In this document: positions 24,762 through 32,408 of the stretch, in pieces | How the letters are laid out: each line of letters starts with the position of its first letter | Position numbering within the stretch: position 1 is the first letter of the stretch | DNA from: Thiemannella venezuelensis | GTDB lineage: Bacteria; Actinomycetota; Actinomycetes; Streptosporangiales; Streptosporangiaceae | Reading direction: 5' to 3' | DNA length: 64,000 nucleotides | Assembly: GCF_014203605.1 (NCBI RefSeq) | Contig: NZ_JACHJJ010000017.1 | Coordinates: forward strand, 1-64,000 | Notes under the pieces: generated by a model | Seen by the model: the letters and a program-made list of their open reading frames with translations, nothing else | What the model was told of the DNA's origin: nothing | The model's database searches: none | Program-made: the position numbers and the translations under genes

Positions 24762-25700
24762 TCAGGTGAGGGACGCCAGCAGCTCGTCGGCCGCCGCGTA
24801 GGGATCGAGGCCGGTGTCCGAGACGCGCGCGGCGAGCGCGTCGAGCCGCCGGTCCCCGTGCAGGTCGGCGAAGCGGGAGCGGAGCGCCGTCAGGGCGATG
24901 GCCTCGATCTCGTCACGCGCCCTGGTCCGGCGGCGGCGTTCCAGCTCGCCCGAGGACTCCAGATGCGCCAGATGCCCGTCGAGAGCCTCGACGACCTCCT
25001 CGGCGCCTTCGCCCCGGTAGGCCACGGTCGGCACGATCGGCGGCCTCCAGTCGCGCTCGACCAGGGCGATCATGTTGCGGAGCTCGCGGATCGCCGCCTG
25101 GGCGCCGTCGCGGTCGGCCTTGTTCACCACGAACACGTCGGCGATCTCCAGGATGCCCGCCTTGGCCGCCTGCACGCCGTCGCCCATGCCCGGGGCGAGC
25201 AGCACGATGGTGCTGTCGGCCAGGGAGGCGATCTCCACCTCGGCCTGGCCGACCCCCACGGTCTCCACGAGGACGACCTCGCAGCCGGCGGCCTCCAGCA
25301 CACGCAGCGCCTGCGGCGTGGCCCACGACAGGCCTCCCAGGTGGCCCCGGCTGGCCATCGACCGGATGAACACCTCCGGGTCGGTGGCGTGGTCCTGCAT
25401 CCGCACCCGATCGCCCAGCAGCGCCCCGCCGGTGAACGGCGAGGACGGGTCCACCGCGAGCACGCCGACCTTCACGCCCCGCTTGCGGAACGCCTGGACC
25501 AGCATGCCGGTCGAGGTGGACTTGCCCACCCCGGGCGAGCCGGTGAGCCCGATGATCCGGGCCCGGTTCGGCCGGTCGGCGCAGAGCCTCGCGGTGATCT
25601 CCCGCAGCAGCGGCGAGCCGTTCTCCACCAGGGAGATCAGCCGGGCCACGGCCCGGGGCCGGCCCGCGCGCGCCCCGTCGATCAGCTCATCCAGATCCAT
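24762..25700 (-). CDS. meaB: Methylmalonyl-CoA mutase-associated GTPase MeaB
   Basis: A 312-residue SIMIBI-class G protein. The phosphate loop is GSPGVGKST (54-62), the switch region has DPSSPFTGGALLGDRVRM, and VNKADRDGA supplies the guanine motif. MeaB-type chaperones gate loading of adenosylcobalamin into methylmalonyl- or isobutyryl-CoA mutases and protect them from inactivation. No mutase is adjacent, but icmA is 3.3 kb away and the next genes in the run are a thiolase and, divergently, methylmalonyl-CoA epimerase, so the pathway context fits. Confidence 0.93.
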   Translation of the reverse strand: MDLDELIDGARAGRPRAVARLISLVENGSPLLREITARLCADRPNRARIIGLTGSPGVGKSTSTGMLVQAFRKRGVKVGVLAVDPSSPFTGGALLGDRVRMQDHATDPEVFIRSMASRGHLGGLSWATPQALRVLEAAGCEVVLVETVGVGQAEVEIASLADSTIVLLAPGMGDGVQAAKAGILEIADVFVVNKADRDGAQAAIRELRNMIALVERDWRPPIVPTVAYRGEGAEEVVEALDGHLAHLESSGELERRRRTRARDEIEAIALTALRSRFADLHGDRRLDALAARVSDTGLDPYAAADELLASLT

Positions 25701-25755
25701 GCCACCCTCTCGATCATGGCCCGCGACCGGGGCCCGCCAGGCCGTACCGGAGCGT

Positions 25756-25797
25756 CCGCGGGACCGTCCGCCCGCTCACGGGCGGACGGTCCCGCGG
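25756..25797 (-). terminator. Perfect 19-bp hairpin between thiolase and meaB
   Basis: 25756-25774 pairs exactly with 25779-25797 around a CTCA tetraloop; the stem contains GGACCGTCCGCCCG. It follows the thiolase stop and precedes meaB on the same strand, so it probably terminates or attenuates transcription between them. Confidence 0.8.
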
Positions 25798-25811
25798 GCG
25801 GGCTCCGCGCG

Positions 25812-26996
25812 TCAGGCCGAGGGGACCCGGATGATCAGGGCGTCGCCCTGGCCGCCGCCGCCGCACAGGCCGGCCGCGCCGAGGCCGCCGCCCCGCCGCC
25901 TGAGCTCGTGGGCGAGGGCGAGCACGATGCGGGCGCCGGAGGCGCCGATCGGGTGGCCGACGGCGATGCCGCCGCCGTTGACGTTGACCTTGTCGAGCGG
26001 GACGCCGAGGTCCTTGGCGGACTGGAGGACGACCTGGGCGAACGCCTCGTTGATCTCCAGCAGGTCGAGGTCCTCCACCGAGAGCCCCTGCTTGCCGAGG
26101 GCGTGCTTGACGGCGTTGGCCGGCTGGGACTGCAGCGAGTTGTCGGGACCGGCCACGTTGCCGTGGGCGCCGATCTCGGCGAGCCACTCCAGGCCCAGCT
26201 CCTCGGCCTTCGCCTTGGACATCACGACCACGGCGCAGGCGCCGTCGGAGATCTGCGAGGCGGAACCGGCGGTGATCGTGCCGTCCTTGCTGAAGGCGGG
26301 GCGCAGCCTGCCCAGGGCCTCGGCGGTGGTGTCGGCGCGCACGCCCTCGTCGGCGGAGACGACGACCGGGTCGCCCTTGCGCTGCGGGATGGGGACCGGG
26401 ACGATCTCGTCGAGGACGCCGTTCTTGATCGCCGCGGCGGCGAGCTGGTGGGACCGGGCGGAGAACTCGTCCTGCTCCTCGCGGGTCCAGCCGAGGCGGG
26501 CGTTGTGCCGCTCGGTGGACTCTCCCATGGACACCTGGTCGTAGGCGTCGGTGAGGCCGTCGTGGGCCATCGAGTCGACGATGTCCGCACCGCCGTACTT
26601 CACGCCCCTGCGCAGGCCGGGCAGCAGGTGCGGGGCGTTGGACATGGACTCCATGCCGCCCGCCACCACGATGTCGAACTCGCCCGCCCGGATGAGCTGG
26701 TCGGCGAGGGCGATCGCGTCCAGTCCGGACAGGCAGACCTTGTTGATCGTCAGCGACGGCACGGTCATCGGGATCCCGGCCTTCACCGCGGCCTGGCGGG
26801 AGGGGATCTGGCCGGATCCGGCCTGGAGCACCTGCCCCATGATCACATACTGCACGGCCTCGGGGGCGACGCCGGCGCGCTCCAGCGCGGCCTTGATCGC
26901 GATGCCGCCGAGCTCGGCGGCGGTGAGGCTCGACAGGGAGCCGAGGAGCCGGCCGATGGGGGTACGAGCTCCGGCGACGATGACGGAACCAGACAT
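25812..26996 (-). CDS. Acetyl-CoA C-acetyltransferase (biosynthetic thiolase)
   Basis: A 394-residue thiolase II. The nucleophile is C88 in [13 protein letters not shown], the catalytic base C378 lies in [10 protein letters not shown] and H348 in [11 protein letters not shown]. It condenses two acetyl-CoA to acetoacetyl-CoA or works in reverse in degradation. It lies divergent from methylmalonyl-CoA epimerase with only 47-83 bp between the starts, suggesting shared control of short-chain acyl-CoA flow. Confidence 0.95.
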   Translation of the reverse strand: MSGSVIVAGARTPIGRLLGSLSSLTAAELGGIAIKAALERAGVAPEAVQYVIMGQVLQAGSGQIPSRQAAVKAGIPMTVPSLTINKVCLSGLDAIALADQLIRAGEFDIVVAGGMESMSNAPHLLPGLRRGVKYGGADIVDSMAHDGLTDAYDQVSMGESTERHNARLGWTREEQDEFSARSHQLAAAAIKNGVLDEIVPVPIPQRKGDPVVVSADEGVRADTTAEALGRLRPAFSKDGTITAGSASQISDGACAVVVMSKAKAEELGLEWLAEIGAHGNVAGPDNSLQSQPANAVKHALGKQGLSVEDLDLLEINEAFAQVVLQSAKDLGVPLDKVNVNGGGIAVGHPIGASGARIVLALAHELRRRGGGLGAAGLCGGGGQGDALIIRVPSA

Positions 26997-27079
26997 GGAG
27001 GGGCCTCCCTGGCAGGAAGTGGGGCGACTTTGCCACCATACCCATGAGTACTCAAGCCGCTGCCATGGAGGTTGGCCCT

Positions 27080-27508
27080 ATGTTCATGCGTATCGACCAT
27101 GTGGGGATCGCCTGCCACGACCTGGAGGAGAAGATCGCGCTCTTCGAGCGGACCTTCGAGCTGACGGTGGTGGCCCGCGAGGTCAACGAGGAGCAGGGGG
27201 TCAAGGAGGCGATGCTCCACATCGCCGACGGCGAGGGCGGAGGCTCCTACATCCAGCTCCTCGAACCGCTGGGTCCCGACACCCCCGTGGGGAAGTTCCT
27301 CGCCAGGCGCGGCGAGGGCGTGCACCACGTCGCCTTCGGCGTCCCGGACGTCGCGCGGGCGCTGGAGGAGATCGGCGGCAGGGGGGTCCGCCTCCTCGAC
27401 GAGAAACCGCGCCACGGCTCCATGGGATCCTCCATCGGATTCCTGCATCCCAAGGATGTGGGCGGGATGCTCACCGAGCTCGTCCAGGCCGCGGAACCGC
27501 AGGCCTAG
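27080..27508 (+). CDS. mce: Methylmalonyl-CoA epimerase
   Basis: A 142-residue vicinal-oxygen-chelate protein that racemises (2S)- and (2R)-methylmalonyl-CoA. Metal ligands are visible at H7 (IDHVGIA), Q59 (YIQLLEP), H82 or H83 (VHHVAFGV) and E133 (LTELVQ). I chose ATG 27080 because GGAGG lies eight bases upstream and the product then has the normal family length; an in-frame ATG at 27044 would add twelve residues. It is placed between the thiolase (divergent) and a DivIVA/FilP-like gene. Confidence 0.94.
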   Translation: MFMRIDHVGIACHDLEEKIALFERTFELTVVAREVNEEQGVKEAMLHIADGEGGGSYIQLLEPLGPDTPVGKFLARRGEGVHHVAFGVPDVARALEEIGGRGVRLLDEKPRHGSMGSSIGFLHPKDVGGMLTELVQAAEPQA

Positions 27509-27698
27509 CCATGTCAAACGCAAGAAAGGCTCATGCGTAACAAGTCCACCCACATAGTCGGAGGGGGAGGCCAACGCGGCAACAGCGGAGTACGCTGGCC
27601 TATCACCGGACGTGGATCCCGTCACGGCTCCCGCCTCGGATGCCAGAAACCCTCGTCCGGCCCGTGTAGCCGTCTCGCCAACCCAGGATCGAGCCTCC

Positions 27699-28973
27699 AT
27701 GCAGTCCGACATCGACGCCCAGCTCAACAACTTCTTTGAAGACGCCCCCGCTCGGGAATTCGACGTGGTGCTCCGTGGCTATGACCGGCACCAGGTCCAT
27801 GACCACCTGAAGCAGATCGACGGGGAGCTGCGCCAGGCCCGCGAGCAGGTCCAGGGCCTGCAGCGGGACCTGTCCGACTCCCAGCGCCAGCTGCAGGAGC
27901 AGGAGCGCCCGACCTACTCCGGTCTCGGCGCCCGGATCGAGCAGCTGCTCCGTCTCGCCGAGGAGCAGGCCACCGAGCTGGTCCAGGCCGCCCGGTCCGA
28001 GGCTAACGAGATCAAGGCCGCTTCGAAGGTGGAGGCGGCCGACCTGCGCGCCGCCGCCGAGAACGAGGCCGCGGAGAAGCGCGCCCTCGCCACCCGCGAG
28101 GCCGACGACATGCGCGGCACCGCCGAGCGCGAGGCCGAGGAGATCCGCTCGACCGCCCGCCGCGAGGCCGACGAGCTCACCTCGACCACCGAGCGCGAGG
28201 TCGCCAAGCTCCGGGCCACCGCCGACCACGAGGTCGCCGAGAAGCGCGCCGACGCCGAGCGCGAGATCGCCAAGCTGCGCACCACCACCGAGCGCGAGGT
28301 CGCCCAGCTCCGCGCCTCGACCAAGCGCGAGCGCGACGAGGTCCTCACCACGGCCAAGCGCCAGGCCGACGAGATGCGGGCGCAGGCCCAGCGCGTGCTG
28401 GAGGAGTCCGAGGCCAAGCGGGCGCAGGACGAGGCCGAGTTCGAGATCCAGCTCGCCGCCCGCCGCGAGGAGGCCGAGCGCCAGGAGGCCGAGCGCCACG
28501 CCACCGCGCAGGCCGCCACCCAGAAGCTGGTCGCCGAGGCCGAGCAGCGGGCGGCCACCGCCGAGCAGCGGGCCACCAAGGCCACCCAGCAGGCCGAGCA
28601 GACCCGCCGCGAGGCCGACACCCACGCCAAGCAGCTGCTGGCCAACGCCCGCAAGAACGCCGACCAGATCGTCTCCGAGGCCAAGACGAGCGCCGAGTCG
28701 ATCGTCTCCGAGGCCAAGGCCGAGGCCGAGCGGAGCCGCTCGGTCGCCCAGCGCCAGGTCGACGAGCTGACCCGCCAGCGCGACAGCATCACCAGCCACC
28801 TGGCGCAGCTCCGCCAGCTGCTCGGCGGCGCCCCGCTCCCGGCCACCGAGCCGGAGCCCGCGGTCACCGCGGCCCCGCCGAAGCCCGCCATCGCCGCCGC
28901 CAACGACAAGCCGGTCCCCGCTGCCGCCAAGGCGGACAGGGCCGACGACGACGCGGAGTGGTGGCAGGAGTAA
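27699..28973 (+). CDS. DivIVA/FilP/Scy-like coiled-coil cytoskeletal protein
   Basis: A 424-residue protein. A short DivIVA-type membrane/polar targeting segment FDVVLRGYDRHQVHDHL is at about 20-36. An uninterrupted coiled coil runs from about 40 to 360, with many EREAEEIRST-like units of mixed seven- and longer-residue periodicity. A proline/alanine tail ends in DDDAEWWQE. In Streptomyces the polarity proteins FilP and Scy, which have this architecture, are encoded next to methylmalonyl-CoA epimerase (from memory), and the same neighbour is present here. It is shorter than Scy and longer than FilP. The probable role is hyphal tip organisation or intermediate-filament-like support. An upstream GTG at 27612 is a less likely start. 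Confidence 0.85.
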   Translation: MQSDIDAQLNNFFEDAPAREFDVVLRGYDRHQVHDHLKQIDGELRQAREQVQGLQRDLSDSQRQLQEQERPTYSGLGARIEQLLRLAEEQATELVQAARSEANEIKAASKVEAADLRAAAENEAAEKRALATREADDMRGTAEREAEEIRSTARREADELTSTTEREVAKLRATADHEVAEKRADAEREIAKLRTTTEREVAQLRASTKRERDEVLTTAKRQADEMRAQAQRVLEESEAKRAQDEAEFEIQLAARREEAERQEAERHATAQAATQKLVAEAEQRAATAEQRATKATQQAEQTRREADTHAKQLLANARKNADQIVSEAKTSAESIVSEAKAEAERSRSVAQRQVDELTRQRDSITSHLAQLRQLLGGAPLPATEPEPAVTAAPPKPAIAAANDKPVPAAAKADRADDDAEWWQE

Positions 28974-29005
28974 GCGCCTCTCGGAGGCGTTGACGACGGC
29001 TACGG

Positions 29006-29040
29006 AAGAGCCCGGTGACCTTCACGGTCACCGGGCTCTT
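29006..29040 (+). terminator. Rho-independent terminator of the FilP/Scy-like gene
   Basis: AAGAGCCCGGTGACC (29006-29020) pairs perfectly with 29026-29040 around TTCAC, and the 3' arm ends in CTCTT followed by CTTCGTT. It is one of the few hairpins here with a T-rich tail. Confidence 0.9.
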
Positions 29041-29070
29041 CTTCGTTGGCACGGGCTCCGCTCCCACGTT

Positions 29071-29131
29071 TTGAACATTATGTTTAACACATTCAATTGA
29101 CAATATATAGTTTTGACGGCAGACTCGGGAC
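29071..29131 (+). promoter_or_regulatory. Consensus promoter with upstream near-palindrome, leaderless
   Basis: TTGACA (29097-29102), a 17-bp spacer and CAGACT (29120-29125) form a near-ideal -35/-10 pair. The ATG at 29132 follows six bases later without a ribosome site, so transcription should start at or just before the start codon. The near-palindrome TTGAACATTATGTTTAA (29071-29087, perfect core AACATTATGTT with one central base) ends nine bases before the -35, a position typical for an activator or repressor. The whole stretch is far more AT-rich than its surroundings. Confidence 0.7.
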
Positions 29132-29605
29132 ATGGTCTCCACTCCTCGATCTTCCGATGATCCCTTCACCGCTCCCGACCCCGGCCAGACCCGAGCCCAG
29201 CGCGAGGCCGCCGCCCTGTTCCGGATCACCGACCGGCATGCGTCCGACACGCGGCTGCGTTACCGCCAGGTGCATCCGGATGTTCCCGGCCCGCACGAGG
29301 CCGTGCGGCTCGTCGCCTTCCTGCTCGCGGGCCCGGCCTCACTCCAGGACGGTGAACCGGAGGTGGACCACGCCGACCTGGTGGCCGCGCTGACCCTGCT
29401 CCCACGGGTCCGCGCCGAGTTCGACGACGTGGAGGCCGCTCTGCTGAAGATGGCCCGAGGGCGCGGCATGACCTGGCAGGAGATCGCCTTCGGCCTCGGC
29501 CTGGGCAGCCCGCAGGCCGCTCGCCAACGGTACGAGCGGCTCATCGAACGCGCCGCTCCCGACCGCATGACCGGCCTGCAGGCAGCCGCGCACGATCCTC
29601 AGTGA
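29132..29605 (+). CDS. Small putative DNA-binding protein (sigma-like helix-turn-helix)
   Basis: A 157-residue soluble protein. Its C-terminal third, MARGRGMTWQEIAFGLGLGSPQAARQRYERL, looks like a helix-turn-helix of the kind found in sigma-factor region 4 or in small actinobacterial DNA-binding proteins. The N-terminal part has ALFRITDRHASDTRLRYRQVHPDV. Similar proteins occur widely in actinomycetes without known function. It has its own strong AT-rich promoter and seems to stand alone. Autoregulation through the upstream palindrome is possible but unproven. Confidence 0.75.
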   Translation: MVSTPRSSDDPFTAPDPGQTRAQREAAALFRITDRHASDTRLRYRQVHPDVPGPHEAVRLVAFLLAGPASLQDGEPEVDHADLVAALTLLPRVRAEFDDVEAALLKMARGRGMTWQEIAFGLGLGSPQAARQRYERLIERAAPDRMTGLQAAAHDPQ

Positions 29606-29678
29606 GCGCGGGAAAGGCTCCACTGTCCGCCGGGGCACGACGGCGGCGGGCCGGAGCACGGCGGCGACGAGCGGCCGG

Positions 29679-30503
29679 TCAGAGGATCCGGTCTCTGAGG
29701 AAGCCGGCGACGGCGCGGTTGAAGGCCTCGGGCTGTTCGATCGCGCTCAGGTGGCCGGCCTTCTCGATCACGGCCAGGCGGCCGTCGGGGACCGCCTCCG
29801 TCATCGCCTCCGCGTCGGGCAGCGGCGAGAGCTCGTCCTCCTCCCCCACGATCACGAGGGCGGGGACCTTCAGCGCGCGCAGCGTGTCGAAGGAGTCCGG
29901 ACGGGCCGCCATGGCCCGCTGGGCCCAGGCGACGGCGCCCGGCGGGGCCGACTGGACCAGGCCGCGGACGCGGCCGAACACCATCGCGCGGCGCTGCCTG
30001 GTGGTCGGGCCGACCAGCGCCGGGAGCACCTCCTCGACCAGGACGGAGGAGCCCCGGTCCAGGACCGCGGCGGCGATGCGCTCACGGTTCTCCCTGGCCG
30101 CCTCGGGGTCGGCGGTCGCCTTGGTGTCGGCGAGGACCACGCCCAGGACCCGGTCGGGGTGGCGGCGGCACAGGGCCATCGTCACGTAGCCGCCCATGGA
30201 CTGGCCGCCGACCACGGCGCGGTCCACGCCTTCCTCGTCCAGGAGCCGGGCGACGTCGTCGGCCATCACGTCGAGCGACGGTTCGTCGTCTCCGAGGAGG
30301 GATCCGCCGAAGCCGCGCAGATCCGGAGTGATCACCTTGCAGGTGGCGGCGAGGCCCTCGCGCTGGGCCAGCCACATGGTCGACGACATCGGGAACGCGT
30401 GGAGAAGGACGACCGGAAGTCCCTCGCCCGCCGATCGTGTGTACAGGCGCACGCAGTCCACCGTAATCGCGGACTCCGGATCTGACACCCCTTGACCGTC
30501 CAT
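29679..30503 (-). CDS. Alpha/beta-fold hydrolase
   Basis: A 274-residue alpha/beta hydrolase. It has the oxyanion-loop block LLHAFPMSSTMW, PDLRGFGGS, the nucleophile elbow GGQSMGGY (Ser near 100), a probable acid in VGEEDELSP and the catalytic His in KAGHLSAIEQPEAFN. The substrate is unknown. It starts three bases after the stop of the upstream SDR gene, so the two form an operon, possibly degrading or modifying the same small molecule. ATG 30503 is used; a GTG five codons further in is preceded by AAGGG and could be the true start. Confidence 0.87.
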   Translation of the reverse strand: MDGQGVSDPESAITVDCVRLYTRSAGEGLPVVLLHAFPMSSTMWLAQREGLAATCKVITPDLRGFGGSLLGDDEPSLDVMADDVARLLDEEGVDRAVVGGQSMGGYVTMALCRRHPDRVLGVVLADTKATADPEAARENRERIAAAVLDRGSSVLVEEVLPALVGPTTRQRRAMVFGRVRGLVQSAPPGAVAWAQRAMAARPDSFDTLRALKVPALVIVGEEDELSPLPDAEAMTEAVPDGRLAVIEKAGHLSAIEQPEAFNRAVAGFLRDRIL

Positions 30504-30506
30504 CGG

Positions 30507-31268
30507 TTATGAGGTCGCGGTCACCCCTCCGTCGATGAAGAGCACCTGGCCGGTCATGTAGGCGGAGGCCGTACCGGCGAGGAAGACCGCGGGGTGGGCC
30601 ATCTCCTCCGGGGTACCCCAGCGGCGCATGGGGACGGTCTGGACGGTGGCCTGGCTGGAGCCCGGGTCCTCCCAGAGGTTCCGGTTGAGGTCGGTGGCGG
30701 TCCAGCCGGGGCACAGGGCGTTGGCCCGGACTCCGCTCCCGGCCCACTCCAGGGCCAGGCTCTTGGTGAGCGCGACGAGGCCGGCCTTGGCCGCGGCGTA
30801 GGGGGCCAGGAACGGCGCGCCCTTGGCCGCCACCGAGGCCACGTTGATCACCGATCCGGCGCCGCGCTCCAGGAGATGCGGCGCGACGGCGTGGCAGACG
30901 GCCATGGCCGAGTCGAGGTTGAGCCTCATGAGCTTGTCCCAGCCGGACAGGCGCAGGTCCTTGAAGGGCACGAGGAAGTTGGACCCGCCGGCGTTGTTGA
31001 CCACGACGTCCAGGTGGCCCAGCGCCTCGATCGCCTGCCGTACGGCGTCCGCCGCGGCGTCCCGGTCGGTGAGGTCGCACGGGATCACCACGGCCCGGCG
31101 CCCGCACGCCTCGACCTCCTTGGCGACCTCGGCCAGCGGTCCGGCCGACCGGGAGACGAGCGCGACGTCGGCGCCGGCCTCGGCGAACGCAACCGCGATC
31201 GCCCGGCCGATGCCCCGCGACGCGCCGGTCACGAACGCCTTCATCCCGGAAAGATCGAAAGCCTGCAC
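30507..31268 (-). CDS. Short-chain dehydrogenase/reductase
   Basis: A 253-residue classical SDR. The cofactor motif is TGASRGIGRA (about 14-23), followed by NNAGGSNF, the catalytic Ser in INVASVAAKG and YAAAKAG with the catalytic Tyr/Lys. LCPGWTATDLN and GQVLFIDGGVT complete the family pattern. NAD(P)-dependent oxidation of a hydroxy compound is expected; the substrate is unknown. GTG 31268 has GAGGAGG five bases upstream, which fixes the start. Operonic with the downstream hydrolase. Confidence 0.93.
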   Translation of the reverse strand: MQAFDLSGMKAFVTGASRGIGRAIAVAFAEAGADVALVSRSAGPLAEVAKEVEACGRRAVVIPCDLTDRDAAADAVRQAIEALGHLDVVVNNAGGSNFLVPFKDLRLSGWDKLMRLNLDSAMAVCHAVAPHLLERGAGSVINVASVAAKGAPFLAPYAAAKAGLVALTKSLALEWAGSGVRANALCPGWTATDLNRNLWEDPGSSQATVQTVPMRRWGTPEEMAHPAVFLAGTASAYMTGQVLFIDGGVTATS

Positions 31269-31324
31269 GGCCGCCTCCTCATCGTTCGCGACGCCGCACC
31301 GCGCGGCTCGAACCGAACAAGATT

Positions 31325-32038
31325 CTACGAGTCGGCGACCTCGGTGGGGAGGGGGTGGGCGGCCGGGTTCACGCGGAGGACGATCTCGTTCAGCACGATC
31401 CGCACGTACGGCTCGCCCACCCACAGGTGCTTGGCGCCGTCCACTCCGACCACCTCGGCCTGCGGCACCCCGGCGAAGCGGGCGCGGGCCTCCTCCGGCT
31501 GGAGGTAGTCGTCGAACTCGGGCACCAGCGCGGTCAGCGGGCGGCCGAACTCCGCCCACGCGTCGAGGTCGGCGTCGCCGGCCCGGTGCAGCGGCGGGGA
31601 GAGCAGGACGGCCCCCCGGACCAGCGGGTCGCGGCCCCACTTGAGGGCCAGCTCGGTGCCGAAGGACCAGCCGACCAGCCAGGCGTCCGGCAGGTCGTGG
31701 AAGTCGGCGTACTCCAGGGCGGCGGCGACGTCGAACCGCTCCCCCTCGCCGCCGTCGAAGGCCCCCTCGGAGGTGCCGCGCTCGGAGCCGGTGCCGCGGG
31801 TGTTGAAGCGCAGCACCGCGAGGTCGGCGAGGGCGGGCAGCCGGTTGGCCGCCTTCTTGTACAGGTGACTGTCCATCATGCCGCCGTGCGTGGGCAGCGG
31901 GTGCAGGCAGATCAGCGTGGCGACCGGCGGCCGCTCCGCCGGGAGCGCCAGCTCGCCCACCAGGGTCAGCCCGTCACCGGTGTGCAGCTCGATCGGCTCG
32001 CGCCGTGCGGGCAGGACCGTTGAGGCCCGGATCTCCAT
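31325..32038 (-). CDS. Alpha/beta hydrolase of the dienelactone hydrolase/KANL3-like type
   Basis: A 237-residue hydrolase. It has CLHPLPTHGGMMDSHLYKKA, which is typical of bacterial hydrolases of the KANL3/Tex30 type, LRFNTRGTGSERG, the nucleophile elbow WLVGWSFGTELAL (Ser near 124) and a late catalytic His in GAKHLWVGEP. The substrate is unknown; similar proteins are esterases or thioesterases. It sits 56 bp upstream of the SDR on the same strand. Confidence 0.85.
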   Translation of the reverse strand: MEIRASTVLPARREPIELHTGDGLTLVGELALPAERPPVATLICLHPLPTHGGMMDSHLYKKAANRLPALADLAVLRFNTRGTGSERGTSEGAFDGGEGERFDVAAALEYADFHDLPDAWLVGWSFGTELALKWGRDPLVRGAVLLSPPLHRAGDADLDAWAEFGRPLTALVPEFDDYLQPEEARARFAGVPQAEVVGVDGAKHLWVGEPYVRIVLNEIVLRVNPAAHPLPTEVADS

Positions 32039-32087
32039 CTCGTCCCTTTCATGGCTGTTCGCTTCCGCGGCGGCCGGAGCCGGTCCT

Positions 32088-32408
32088 TCAGTACCGGCTC
32101 CGGCCGGGGCCGCGTCTGACCCGGTTGCGCCAGCACGCGGAGTGCCAGTGCCTGCGCTCGTCCTCGCCGCCCGCCCAGGCCGGCCAGCTCACCAGATGCG
32201 GCAGGCCCGCCCGGATCTCCTGGTCGCAGCCGGGGCAGCGGTAGACCTTGCCGCTGCCCGCGCCGGCGACCCGGCGCACGTGCCAGTCGCCGTCGGGCCA
32301 CTCCTCGACCTGGTCGACGCCGGGCACGGCTCCCCCGACGGGCCGGGAGGAGCCCCGGCCGCCGCCGCGGTCGAAGGGGTCCATCCGGCGCGCTTTGCGC
32401 GGGCTCAC
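32088..32408 (-). CDS. Small zinc-finger-like protein coupled to 3-hydroxyacyl-CoA dehydrogenase
   Basis: A 106-residue basic protein. The C-terminal part YRCPGCDQEIRAGLPHLV, followed by RRHWHSACWRNR, has the pattern Cys-x2-Cys...His...His-x2-Cys of a treble-clef or HNH-like zinc site without nuclease residues. It is sometimes annotated as an ATP/GTP-binding protein in actinomycetes, which the sequence does not support. The GTG start overlaps the stop of the upstream dehydrogenase by four bases (GTGA at 32405-32408), so the two are coupled. Function unknown. Confidence 0.8.
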   Translation of the reverse strand: MSPRKARRMDPFDRGGGRGSSRPVGGAVPGVDQVEEWPDGDWHVRRVAGAGSGKVYRCPGCDQEIRAGLPHLVSWPAWAGGEDERRHWHSACWRNRVRRGPGRSRY

